Shown piece by piece: positions 12,065-24,700 of a stretch of 64,000 bases of DNA. How positions within the stretch are numbered: the stretch's first letter is position 1; every line of letters starts with the position of its first letter. Under the pieces are notes generated by a model that saw only the letters and a program-made list of their open reading frames with translations, was not told the DNA's origin and searched no databases. The stretch lies in NCBI GenBank assembly GCA_025266875.1, contig JALLLT010000008.1:930001-994000 (forward strand), in the 5' to 3' direction. Both the position numbers and the translations under genes were made by a program. Source of the stretch: Fennellomyces sp. T-0311 (taxonomy: Eukaryota; Mucoromycota; Mucoromycetes; Mucorales; Lichtheimiaceae).

Positions 12065-14900
12065 CGTAAGTACAGAAAAAGCAAACAGCGACACATTATA
12101 TACACGCTGTTTGCATTGCAGATTATTGTTAATTTCTTTAATGAAATGCGATATTGCTAGCCTTAAACATGCGACATGTGCTCTTTTGACTGAAACCATG
12201 TATTGGCCGCTAAAATCCGTCTGTGTGCCAGGTATTTGGGCGATTATTTAACACCAAATCGCGTAAGAGCCGTCACTGAATTATCCCACATGCTCACTGT
12301 CTACCTATTTAGAAAAATGAACAATTACGTATCAAGCTATTTGAGTAAAGTGACATTTTGAAGGCTTTAATTGCACATACCAATATTTACCAAGAACGAG
12401 AAAGTAATCCTGCGATGCTTCGGCGAAAGTATAAGTCATCTGTTACTGCATATAAGGCGAAATACGCAAGATTTGAGTAAGAACGAGGTAACCAAATCTT
12501 GGTGCCTACTCGGAAGCTCAGTTTGCAAAAGATTAATGGAATCGACTGATAGAAAGTTTCTGCTTAAAGTGTTTGGATCAAATCAAAGAAACCTGTGCGT
12601 ACGAATTGACGTTGTTGACCATAAAACACTCCATTGTACCACCATGTACACTTTACTTTTCTAAAACAGCAACATTTCAGGATGTAAAAGAAGTCATATG
12701 TAAACAGATCCGGATAACGTGGGGATATAAACTCCAGAGGTCATCGAGCTACTGTGCTAAGTAGTGTGACTTTGGTTGTTCTGAGCAAGTTAAAAATTAT
12801 AACAAAGCAATATACGCGCTTACCTGACAACCTCAGGCAACGGTGTGTTTGTTAGACTTAATCACTATTCTCTCTACATTTCATATGGTCCGACACTTGA
12901 AACTGTTAATAATACATACACTAGATTGTATTTACGCTCCATACATTTCTCTTTATGTCGCTACGTACAGATTTCGTCGCAGTTCGACTGCGTAGCACCA
13001 TACAATATATAATAGCATTTCCTGCTTTCATTGATTCGAAAAAAAAACGGTCTGTTATGGAGCGCCTATTAATAAAACCTCAAAATTTTCTACATTGGCG
13101 ATCCAAGTGCTCAAGTCTTGGCATTATTAGAACGTATTTACGGAAACTCTTTCATATTCAATGAGTACATTCCGACGTATGATGCAGAATATTCTGATGC
13201 CACGGTAAAACAGGATCCGATGCTACATATGCCATTACAGCGAAACGGGTAGTTGTTCCTGTATGTAGTAGCGTCTTTTAAGCAATGCTTTGAGTAGAAG
13301 CGAAGATGCCATTCTTAAAGTTCCAGGGTGGAGTGTATCTACCAGACAATTGCTTACCAGCCAGCTATGAAGGTTCCCTGTATTCGCGCAAGACTTTAGC
13401 GTAAATGTGCGAGTAACATCTGCTGCAAAAATGATATAAGAAACGAACCGTTGACGTAATGGAGAACAAGTACCAAGGTACGTAAAAAAAGTAGACACGA
13501 TATTTTTCGCTGCATTCATACGACTCCTTTCTAGCTAGCTTGTCTGGTTACGGATATCATCACGTACCGGCAATAATATTGAGATCTCATAAGCAGTTCA
13601 AAAGTTATATATTTTATTTACAAGTTATTAGGTCCGGCCCTACAAGCATACAGTCTCTAATAGCACAAGTAATTACAAGAAAAGACGACCATTTTCGTTC
13701 GCTACACTAGGAAGCCTCTGGGAACAGGAGGGGATGATGCACGAATTTGACTATTTGGAAGAAGATTCATGTTTGACAAAACTTTGCGTAGCCGTCCTCT
13801 CGCGCGCCGCAACCCATTGCTGAACGTGGCGACGCTAATACTCTAACAGTGAAGGGTACCGCTCGAGTCAAGCTAGTACGAGCTTGGGGTATTATCTTCA
13901 GCACCGTAATGGTGCTATGCTGTTCACGACAGTACAAAAGTCATCATACACCATCCAGAAAGAGCGGCCGTATCAAATCAACAAGTGCAGGACGCCATGC
14001 AAAATACACGATCGGCCATGCTGACAGAATGTTTCCCCAAACAGCAGATGGCCAATCCGTATCACGCCAATCACTTGGGAAAAACTTAATAGCCGATTTG
14101 TTAAAGTAGGGTGCAACTAGCGATCCCCTACATGTCATCGTGACATCATATAGGTGCTATATATTACAGACTACATGAGCAAATACTGTAAACTTTTTAC
14201 CAATAAAGTTGTCATTTTTGGATCATCTACTGGAGTGGAACCAAAACTGCGGTTCGGTGGACGACGACTGGTCTCCGACGTTCAGGGGTAGGCGATTAAC
14301 CGGGGGTACATCAATGCTTCGTCGTGACTAAATCCCTTTGTGGCTGCATGGCAACGTATGCCGTGAGTCAGTGTGTAAATGTTCACAGAGTATGAAACCT
14401 GCATTCCTTTGTATACAAAAAGTGGAACCAAAACTAGTTTTTTTTTCCAAGTTGCATGTAGTACATCATATTGGTTTGTGTTCAGCACCTATCAACTGGT
14501 CGTACTGACAGTAGTTTAAGCTGCATCAGATGACTGGCACTTGGACTTCGTCTTAGCGTGGTACGAGAGTGCTTTTACACTGCGTGCTAGAGTTTTTCGA
14601 CTTGACACGGATCTGAACTTTGATTGTACTCCGCCATGACAGCGCCATCGAGGTCTTTGGTCTGGCAAAATGAGCCATAAACATTATTATTGAGGCGCCC
14701 ACTGCATTTTGTTGGATTCAGTGCATGTCAAGGTTGAGTTTGCTCTTGAATACAAGGGCAATGTGAATCTCAATGTCAAATTAAGTATGCAGGTCGGGGT
14801 CAAGTTGGTCATATACCCCATTTGGTGATGCCATTTTGGCTTTATCTGATTGGCCTATCTCATGTTGCATCTCATCTGCAGCCATAAAAAATCTTTTTTA
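12065..14900. other. Gene-poor stretch between the MITE and MET6
   Basis: AT-rich DNA with scattered frames of at most about 97 codons (12,371-12,664; 13,235-13,519 minus; 13,849-14,109). None has recognisable motifs or a matching splice pattern. A CCAAT-type box (ATTGG) lies at about 14,849, about 150 bp upstream of MET6. Confidence 0.45.
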
Positions 14901-14919
14901 GCAGGTTTTGTGTGTTGCA

Positions 14920-14928
14920 TATAAAAAG
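14920..14928 (+). promoter_or_regulatory. TATA box of MET6
   Basis: TATAAAAAG lies 70 bp upstream of the MET6 start codon and is followed by a pyrimidine-rich leader, an arrangement expected of a strongly expressed gene. Confidence 0.5.
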
Positions 14929-14997
14929 TGTGAATTCGCGTTGTTCCTTTTCTTCTTCCTCAAATTCTCATTTTTTTGAATCCTCAAGTCTACTACA

Positions 14998-17424
14998 ATG
15001 GTTGTCGCTACTAATCTCGGTTTCCCCTACGTCGGTGCTAAGCGTGAGCTCAAGAAGTTGGTCGAGTCTTACTGGTCTGGCAAGATCACTGAGGCCGAGC
15101 TTCGTCAAGGTGTCCAGGGTATCCAGACCACCCACTGGAAGCTCCAGCAAGCCCAAGGATTGCAACACATTCCTTCCGGCGACTACACCTTGTACGACCG
15201 TGTTTTGGACACTGCCCAGCAGTTCGGCGCCATCCCTGCTCGTTACCAGAACATCGCCAACCCCTTGGACCAGTACTTTGCCATGGGCCGTGGTCTCCAG
15301 AAGCCTGCTACTGAGACTACTCCCAAGGTCGACGTTCCCGCCATGGAGATGAAGAAGTGGTTCGACACGAACTACCATTTCATTGTCCCCGAATTCGAGG
15401 CTGACCAGCAGTTCACTCTGCAAAACCCCCGTGCGGTCGAGCAGTTCAAGGCTGCCAAGGCCCTCGGTATCCAGACTCGTCCTGTCATTGTTGGCCCTGT
15501 CTCCTTCTTAAAATTGGGCAAGGCTGCCAAGTCTGGTGAGGATTTCGACACCCTTTCGTTGTTGCCCAAGGTCTTGCCGTTGTACGTTGAGTTGCTCAAG
15601 CAGCTGGCGGAAGCCGGTGCCGAGTGGGTCCAGATTGATGAACCTGTCTTGATCTTTGATTTGGATGCCGACACCAAGCTTGCCTTTGAGAAGGCCTACA
15701 AGACTCTGAAGGCCTCCGCTTCCCTCAAGCTGTTGGTTGCTGCCTACTTTGGCCGCGTCGAGCAGAACGTCTACTCCGTCAAGGATCACATCGATGCCCT
15801 CCACTTGGATTTTGTTCGTGCCCCCGAGGAACTTGATGCCGTCTTGCCCTTGCTGAACGCCAACCAGGTCTTGTCGCTTGGTTTGGTTGATGGTCGCAAC
15901 ATCTGGATCAACAACCTCGACAACTCCATCAAGCTCGCCGAGAAGGCTGTTGCTGCCTTGGGCAAGGACCGCGTCTTCATTGCTCCCTCCTGTTCGCTCG
16001 CTCACTCGCCTTTCTCCACCGAGTTCGAGACCAAGATCAAGGCTGCCAACCCCGAGCTCTTCAGCTGGTTGTCCTTCTCTGTTCAGAAGTGTGCCGAAGT
16101 TGTCGTCATTGCCAAGGCTTTGAACGAAGGCCGCGACTCTGTCAAGGAGGCTTTGGCTGCCAACGCGGCCGCTGTTGAGTCCCGTCGCACCTCACCCCAG
16201 ACCGTCAACAAGGAGGTTCGTGACCGTGTTGCTCAGATCCCTGTCTCGGCCTGGAAGCGTGCCTCTCCCTTCCCTGTCCGTCGTGAAGCTCAGGTCAAGA
16301 AGCTCAAGTTGCCTCTGTACCCCACCACCACCATTGGTTCGTTCCCTCAGACCAAGGAGATCCGTGTCGCTCGTCAGAAGCATAATAAGGGCGAGTTGTC
16401 TGATGCCGACTACGATGCTTTCATCAAGGCCGAGATGAAGAAGGTTGTCGAGTTCCAGGAGAAGGTTGGCCTTGATGTTTTTGTCCACGGTGAACCCGAG
16501 CGTAACGACATGGTGGAGCACTTTGGTCATCTCTTGCACGGTTACGACTTTACCCAGAACGGTTGGGTTGTCTCCTATGGTTCCCGCTGTGTCAAGCCCC
16601 CAGTTATCTTTGGTGATGTCAGCCGCCGTTGCCCTATGACCATCGATGAGATCAAGTACGCTCAGTCGCTGACTTCCAAGCCCATGAAGGGTATGTTAAC
16701 CGGCCCCGTCACCATGATGAAGTGGTCGTTCGTCCGTGACGATATTCCTGCCAAGGATCTCTGTGCTCAAGTCGGTCTTGCTCTCCGTGATGAAGTCAAC
16801 GATCTCGAAGGCGCTGGTATTCCTTGCATTCAAGTCGATGAGCCTGCTATCCGTGAGGGTCTTCCCATCCGTCGTGCTGATTGGGATGCTTACTTGGAAT
16901 GGTCTGTTGCCTGCTTCCGTTTGGCCACTTCTGGTATCTCTGATGAGACCCAGATCCACACTCACATGTGCTACTCTGACTTTAACGATATCTTTGATGC
17001 TATTGCCGCTTTGGATGGTACGTTGAATTTTTCCAGGACTCCATTAGTTTGTTTACTGACTTACTGTTTTAGCCGATGTCATCACCATCGAGAACTCCAA
17101 GTCTGATGAAAAGCTTTTGAGAATCTTCGAAACCAAGCAATACACTAACGAGATTGGTCCTGGTCTTTATGACATCCATTCTCCTCGTGTGCCTTCGGTT
17201 GAAGAGATGAAGAAGCGTTTCGCTGATATGCTCAAGTACATCCCCGACCACCTTCTCTGGGCCAACCCTGACTGCGGTTTGAAGAGCCGTCAATGGTAAA
17301 GATCAAATTGTTTCTTGTGGTATGACTTTACTGATTATTTGGATGTAGGCCAGAGACCGAGGCTGCCCTGGTTAACCTGGTGGAAGTTGCGAAGTACTTC
17401 CGTGCGCTCAAGGCCCAGGCCTAA
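14998..17424 (+). CDS. MET6: Cobalamin-independent methionine synthase (MetE/Met6)
   Basis: Transfers the methyl group of 5-methyltetrahydropteroyl-triglutamate to homocysteine, the last step of methionine synthesis; cytosolic. Exons 14,998-17,017, 17,073-17,295 and 17,349-17,424 give 772 residues, the usual length. The N-terminal barrel starts [14 protein letters not shown]...YW; the C-terminal catalytic barrel carries [57 protein letters not shown], the zinc-ligand segment [10 protein letters not shown] and the late NPDCGLKSR containing the third (Cys) zinc ligand. Codon use is strongly biased to C/G-ending codons compared with neighbours, indicating high expression. Both introns lie near the 3' end, in or just after conserved catalytic segments. 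Long antisense frames in this gene are shadows of the codon bias. Confidence 0.97.
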
Positions 17425-19543
17425 GCGCTCAAGAATTTTGCGGATCTTAATGTGCCCACCTTTTCAACAGAAGTGTAGGGTTTAAAGGTAAGCAAAGAGT
17501 TCAACAGCTCCATGCATACATCAAAAAACAGAAGAAACGGTCAACGCGCTCGATTTTTTTCTTGATGGGGGCGATTCTGGGAAGAACTAACGGCACTGTA
17601 ATACCTTTATCATTTTGCCCACCCACAACACCTCTGCAAGAGTATCTCTTGATATTCTTGCGGTTTTCAACAACTCTCAACATATAGCTATATATTCAAC
17701 TACTTAGTCAGGAAATAAACGTTCGCTGGCATTTTTCTTTCTTAATTTTTTGTGGTCTTTTGGTTGCCTTGACTTGCTTCAGTTCATTCGTTTTTATGGT
17801 TCATACTCTTAAGTTGCTCTCTTAATTGACTTCATTATGGACCATTGTTTCCCTACGTCGTGGCACTGGCCATTTGTCGTTGCTCTCGTAACAGTTGGGT
17901 ATGAGCGATATATCCTACAGCCACCCGATTGCACGGACCATCGTGTTCCCATACTATTACAATTGGTCGGATATGCAAAACCTCCCTTATGCAGATACAA
18001 AGTATACTGTAACAGATCAAGTATTTGTGATCCAGTTGGAAACTATGATCAAATAACTTCAGGTATCTGAGCAACATGCTTGACGAGGTGAAGTAGATCA
18101 ATTTCCACAAAGCCATTGGTTCCACATTTTCTTGCTATCGGAAGAAAAAAATATTCCAAAGTTTCCATGGTCACCGACCCCACGTTTTGTTGCCCCCCAC
18201 ATATTGTCACAAATTACCGAAAATGCTTATTTTAAAAGAGGCTCCATTTGGTTATTCCACGGGAACAGATTTACCTGCATGTCATAGCAACAAGGTTGAG
18301 AAAATGAGTGGTTTAACCTCAGAGAGAAAAGGCGGCAAGAATTCGAGACACCTTACCGGCGTGAAACTTGGTGGTGTTATGACACTGATTACTCAGATAA
18401 TGGCTTCTACGCCGAAATGAGCCATGTCACGTTTTTTTGGATCTCGCATCGAGGCGAGTATCCGCTACTCCGGTTCGAGGGTGAGAATGCATTCAAATAC
18501 TGCGGAGGAAGATGATCTATCGTATACCAAATAAAGTCGTTGCCGCGGTGTTTTGCGACAAAGTCAGATAGATACGCTCGGACCCGTAGTGGGGTCCAGA
18601 CGCCGCCGTCGTGGAGGTGCCCATTCGAACTAGGAATTATGAAATGGTCGTAACAATGATTACGAAGCTGCTTTCCGTATGGGTAATGGTCAATGAGTAT
18701 TGGGGAAGCCGAGATTTCTCTCGATAATCTCGAAAGTCGATCGCCCTTGATCGCGGTTCCCAATATGGGACCCGTTTTCTTGGAGGAGACGGCTTCTTGG
18801 TAAGCAGTATCGTGTCAACAAATCAAATATCTTATGACGTTGGCTATCAACGGAGGGGGGCTCTTTACGGTGCATATACCGGGAATTCGATCGGTGGACA
18901 ATTATGGAAATACGTTGCACATTGTACGAGGCGAAAAGGCGTGTGCGTTTCTTGTGGGGATAAGCTCTGCATAAGGTAAGCATGTATGCCGGTCAGCATA
19001 ATTCACTTGGATCAAAAAAAGCAAACGCGATTACAAATGGGAAGATAATTGTAGGCGAGCAATCGCACCCGTTCCATTGGTGCGCTCCCCCACGCTTTAG
19101 AATCTGTCAAAAGTCTCGGTATTGTTTCTCCAAATTCCTGAAGAACTATGTGTACCACTCTGTCCCGGCCTGTTTAGGATGCACCCCTCTTCTCACGCCC
19201 ACCGTTTTCCGCAGTATTGTATTCTCTCAGCCAGCCTTTTTCTCTCACTCTTCCTATTGTACTGTTCTGGCCATAGGAGTGTAAAAAGGAAAATTTGCTT
19301 TGTCAAGCGTATTAATCTGTGTGATCTGGGATCCACAGTTGTACCTTAATAGCCGATTTTGACGGAATCTTCATGCCGTCATTTTAAAGCACGCCGGGAA
19401 TTCTGGGGAATCCAATGATAAACCCGCCACCCCCACTTGATTCACTCTCCTCACCATCTTAGTGGCAGACCGCGGGAACAAGAATGACAAAAAGCGAGTA
19501 CTCTGTGTGAACCATTCGATCAATTTTTTCCTTTTGCATTTGA
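17425..19543. other. Intergenic region between MET6 and the MFS gene
   Basis: About 2.1 kb with no supported gene. The largest frame (18,407-18,763, minus, 118 codons) has no motif. The sequence between 18,200 and 19,300 is less AT-rich than other spacers and might be an old decayed insertion, but I could not identify it. Confidence 0.4.
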
Positions 19544-19551
19544 TATAAATA
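19544..19551 (+). promoter_or_regulatory. TATA box of the MFS transporter gene
   Basis: TATAAATA begins 60 bp upstream of the start codon at 19,604. Position and sequence fit a core promoter element. Confidence 0.4.
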
Positions 19552-19603
19552 TGATCCGCCGCGTCTCCGTTTGATCCAGTAGCTTCACATTACTTTTCTT
19601 CAA

Positions 19604-21345
19604 ATGCGCTTATTCAACAATAACGACGACGATAAAAAGCCAGAAGTCATCCACGCCGACAATGTTACAGCTGATAATAGCTCCGTAGACGCTGAAAAGG
19701 CTCAAGTCTCGAACGTATACGTCAAAACCGAAGCCGAAAAGCGTTTCGTCCGTAAAGTTGGATGGACGTTTCTTCCACTCGTGACATGGATCGTCATGGT
19801 TCAGGTAACATTGTGTAGTCAGTTCACGTAGTAGCCCACGCAATATTGACATCTTCTGCTATTAGTTTGCCGATAAATCAGCTCTTGCTATCTCTGCTGT
19901 GCTCGGAATCTACGAAGATACCGGCATTTCAGGATCTCAATTTTCGTGGCTCGGTTCGATCTTCTTCTTGGGCTACCTCGTCTTCCAAGTTCCCAACCAA
20001 ATTCTCGTCCAAAAGTTTCCTACCTCCAGATATCTAGGCGTGTGTATTGTCATTTGGGGCAGTGTAAGTCAACGAACATGGCTTATGTCAGATGGTCATG
20101 TTATACTGATAAATTTAATAGGTCATGTTCTTCACGGCACTCGGTAATACATTCTCTGAACTCGCTGCTCTTCGCTTCCTTCTCGGTTTGTTCGAAGCGA
20201 CTTGTCTTCCATGCATTTACTTGATCATTGCCAATTTGTATCGTCGCGAGGAACAAACGCTGTACTTTGGTATTGCCACTATGTGTCAAGGTATTGGTGC
20301 TGTCCTCGGTAACTTTGTGGCCGTGGGTGTCTCGAACATGGGCAACCGTGAGGGTATTGCCATGTGGAGGTAAGACTACATACAGTTTACTTTGCCGTCA
20401 CCTGGGAAGGATGGGCTGACTAAGCGAACAATGACATTTAGATGGAACCATATTATTTTCGGCGCTCTTACCGTCACCTTGGGTATTTTGTGCTTCTTCT
20501 TCCTTGTCGATAGCCCTCGCTCCAAGCTGTTGCGTCTGACCCCCGAAGAACATGAGATCGTCGACCGTCGTACAAGAGATAATGCAGTCGTTCGTACCAA
20601 GAAAATCCACTGGCCCCATTTCATTGAAGCACTCAAGGAGCCTCGTCTCTACCTTATCTTCTTCGCCGCCGTTGGTTTGAACATGCAAAACGGTGGCCTT
20701 TTGGTCTTCAGTGCTCAGCTGATCCGCACTCTTGGTAGCTTTACTGTAAGTTTACTATTTAATATTTACGACATTTATGGCTAACATTCATCACGTACCT
20801 TGTAGCCTACTGAATCTATCCTTCTCAAAATTCCTGGTGGCGTCGCCTCTTGTGTCTTCAGTTTGCTTGGTTCCATTTTGGCACGTAAATTGGGTCACAT
20901 CGCATACGTTGGTATGGCAATGTGCGTCATCAGCGGTGCTGGCTGTTTGATTTTGACAGTACTCGAGAACGGACCCGGAAAGTTAGCTGGCTATTATCTT
21001 TCATGGGGTATGTCTGGAGCCAGTGCGCTGCTGGCAGCCACGATCGGCAACAATGTCTCTGGCTACAGTAAGAAGATTTTCTACAACAGTGTCTATGTTG
21101 CCGCCACCACCGTTGGTCAGTTCATTGGTCCCTTGCTCATGCTGGAACGTGAAGCTCCCAAGTATTTGACAGGCCCATTGGTGTTCACTATCGGTAACGG
21201 TATTGCCTTTGTATGCTTCATTCTGAACCGTATCATCATGGCTCGTGAGAACAAGCGTCGCCTGGCAAACCCTCCCGAGAAGGAAACCGATGTAACTCTC
21301 GGCCTCACTGACGTTGAGGACAGAAACTTCATCTACCGTCTCTAG
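19604..21345 (+). CDS. MFS transporter, anion:cation symporter (allantoate permease-like) family
   Basis: Twelve-helix plasma-membrane carrier related to fungal Dal5/Tna1-type permeases. Exons 19,604-19,804, 19,866-20,063, 20,122-20,369, 20,442-20,745 and 20,806-21,345 give 496 residues. After a charged N-terminus, KRFVRKVGWTFLPLVTWIVM opens helix 1. It continues FADKSALAIS, GSQFSWLGSIFFLGYLVFQV-PNQ (the ACS signature region), RFLLGLFEATCLPC, a central loop LFFFLVDSPRSKLLRLTPEE-like segment with xxVDSPRS, and the second six-helix half from WPHFIEALKEPRLYLIFF onward. Members carry small organic acids such as allantoate, nicotinate or pantothenate; the substrate cannot be told here. All splice sites are canonical and the frame is intact. 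The gene converges on a decayed MFS gene of a different family. Confidence 0.9.
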
Positions 21346-21711
21346 TTTAAAATGTACATAATATATTCTTTCTCGTTAATATACCTTTTACGTACTTATT
21401 TCTAAAAGATACTATATATAAATTATATTAGTTGTATCCGAATTTATGTGTCACTGCACCAAAAAAAACTGGAAATTTTACAAAAGTGACATATGTTGTC
21501 TAATCGATATGTAACAGCTGTTACGAAGTACAAAGATTGTGCGCGAATATTTTATTACGCATCAGGTTAAGTGAGGTTCTGATAAACGTACACAATATGA
21601 TCATCATTTGTTGGATAATAGTATCAAAATCAAAAAAAACTTCAATGATAACTCAATAATTGTTTAACTCTTAGTTGTGTTGACTTCAATAAATAATACA
21701 AAAACGACCGC

Positions 21712-24700
21712 TTAAAGTTTCGCTATAAGATTTCGATTCCTGCGGAACTTGATAATAATCGCAAGGAAAGCACAAATGGCATTCCCTACACCTGTAGTCA
21801 TTTTAACATAGAAAAATGGCTCATGATTGCTACTGTGAGATTCCAAATAGCTTGAAAATAGCGTCCCGAAGGTGCCCAATCCGTACGCAGGCATGACTAT
21901 CCCGAGTGCCGCAGGATATTTTTCACACACAATACTTATTGAAGCTGGTGCCGCTAATATTAAAAATTTGTTGATTAGGCATACGTATAATGCTATCGAA
22001 TAGTCGATATCCAACAACTCACTTAAAATAGAATACGATCCTATAAGCAATCCGCCAGTTATCGCAAAGAGCACTAATGTTTCAAAGCTGTATGCTAGCA
22101 TCCATATGGCAAAAACACATATGGAAGAAGCGGCTGTGCATATAATTTGTGTGTTTAGATTTCCAATTCTATCACCGGCCCATCTGTCGTCTGAAAGTTG
22201 GTGATGGTGAAGCTTATACATTATAACCTAATCTATAAATGGTGACGTTTTACTTACCCAATAAGTGTCCCACCAAGCACACCCGTTCCCGCGAGGATTG
22301 AAATGATAGTCCCACCTTGAATATCTGAAAGCCCAATGTATCTCATGTATGCTGGATGTTTCGAATGAAGGTTAATAAAAGGGAGATCGCTGTTAATATG
22401 AAGGGACTTACAAGGAAGATTCACACATAATGTATAGGTTATTGATGTCTGAATTGGAGCACCCAATATCCATAGCATCAAGTCAACATTTTTCAGTGCG
22501 TCAAACACGTCGGATATCTTCTGTTCTTTCTCTTGATTTTTCTTTGTTGTTGTGATTCTTTCCTCGATAAGAGTCATTACTGAGAGGTATATAACTAAAG
22601 CGCTAATTCCAAAAACTAAAAAGGTCCTATTGCACGTGGAACATTAGTTATTTATGTGATAGCATGACCTGTAAGCCTGCTACTTGCCATAATATGCCCA
22701 ATGCTGTATTTATCAGTACCATCAAAAACGGTATAAATAAACCGGTAAGAGAGTGCGAAACTTCCACTTCTGACTTGAGTGAAGGGCTTAGACCACCTAA
22801 GCGAGTCGGTTGCCAGCTAGTAAACACACTTGCTTGAATACCAAATGCCGTACTTCTGCGTCTGATGAACCATTGTGGAATAATATGGTAGCTAATCTTG
22901 ATATAACGTAAGCGAATGGATTGGATGCACATACAATTTACCAGGTATTCCGAAACCTACTGAATTTAAAACTGCAATCCCAAATCCGGTAAGTACCAAA
23001 CGAGTCGCCCACCAAGTGAGTCACCCACCAATTGAGTCACCATCAAGTGAGTCGCCCATCAAATGAGTCGCCCATCAAATGAGTCGCCCACCAAGTGAGT
23101 CGCCCATCAATTGAGTCGCCCATCAATTGAGTCGCCCACCAATTGAGTCGCCCAGCAAGTGAGTCGCCCATCAAATGAGTCGCCCATCAAGTGTGTCGCC
23201 CACTAAATGAGTCGCCCATCAAATGAGTCGCCCATCAAATGAGTCGCCCAGCAAGTGAGTCGCCCATCAAATGAGTCGCCCACTAAATGAGTCGCCCACC
23301 AAGTGAGTCGCCCATCAAATGAGTCGCCCATCAAATGAGTCGCCCACCAAGTGAGTCACCCACCAATTGAGTCACCATCAAGTGAGTCGCCCATCAAATG
23401 AGTCGCCCACCAATTGAGTCACCATCAAGTGAGTCGCCCACCAATTGAGTCGCCCATCAAATGAGTCACCATCAAGTGAGTCGCCCATCAAATGAGTCGC
23501 CCATCAATTGAGTCGCCCACCAATTGAGTCGCCCAGCAAGTGAGTCGCCCACCAATTGAGTCACCATCAAGTGAGTCGCCCACCAATTGAGTCACCATCA
23601 AGTGAGTCGCCCATCAAATGAGTCGCCCACCAATTGAGTCACCATCAAGTGAGTCGCCCACCAATTGAGTCACCATCAAGTGAGTCGCCCATCAAATGAG
23701 TCGCCCATCAATTGAGTCACCATCAAGTGAGTCGCCCACCAATTGAGTCGCCCACCAATTGAGTCGCCCATCAAATGAGTCGCCCATCAAATGAGTCGCC
23801 CAGCAAGTGTGTCGCCCATCAAGTGAGTCGCCCATCAAATGAGTCGCCCATCAAATGAGTCGCCCAGCAAGTGTGTCGCCCATCAAATGAGTCGCCCACT
23901 AAATGAGTCGCCCACCAAGTGAGTCGCCCATCAAATGAGTCGCCCACCAAGTGAGTCACCCACCAATTGAGTCGCCCACCAATTGAGTCACCCACCAATT
24001 GAGTCGCCCACCAATTGAGTCGCCCAGCAAGTGAGTCGCCCATCAAATGAGTCGCCCACCAAGTGAGTCACCCACCAATTGAGTCGCCCACCAATTGAGT
24101 CGCCCAGCAAGTGAGTCGCCCATCAATTGAGTCACCATCAAGTGAGTCTCCCATCAATTGAGTCGCCCATCAAATGAGTCGCCCATCAAATGAGTCGCCC
24201 AGCAAGTGTGTCGCCCATCAAGTGAGTCGCCCATCAAATGAGTCGCCCACCAATTGAGTCGCCCATCAAATGAGTCGCCCATCAAGTGAGTCGCCCACCA
24301 ATTGAGTCGCCCAGCAAGTGAGTCGCCCAGCAAGTGAGTCGCCCATCAATTGAGTCACCATCAAGTGAGTCTCCCATCAATTGAGTCACCCATCAAGTGA
24401 GTCGCCCATCAAATGAGTCGCCCAGCAAGTGAGTCGCCCATCAAGTGAGTCGCCCATCAAATGAGTCGCCCATCAAGTGAGTCGCCCACCAATTGAGTCG
24501 CCCATCAATTGAGTCACCATCAAGTGAGTCGCCCATCAAATGAGTCGCCCATCAATTGAGTCGCCCACCAATTGAGTCGCCCAGCAAGTGAGTCGCCCAC
24601 CAATTGAGTCACCATCAAGTGAGTCGCCCACCAATTGAGTCACCATCAAGTGAGTCGCCCATCAAATGAGTCGCCCACCAATTGAGTCACCATCAAGTGA

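Noticed and set aside
14968..16965. Several antisense and out-of-frame open frames over MET6
   Set aside because: They arise from strong codon bias in a highly expressed gene; none has motifs.
23819..24046. Open frame through the minisatellite (minus strand)
   Set aside because: A 16-bp period changes frame each unit; the frame is open only because the repeat has few stops. No start context or homology.
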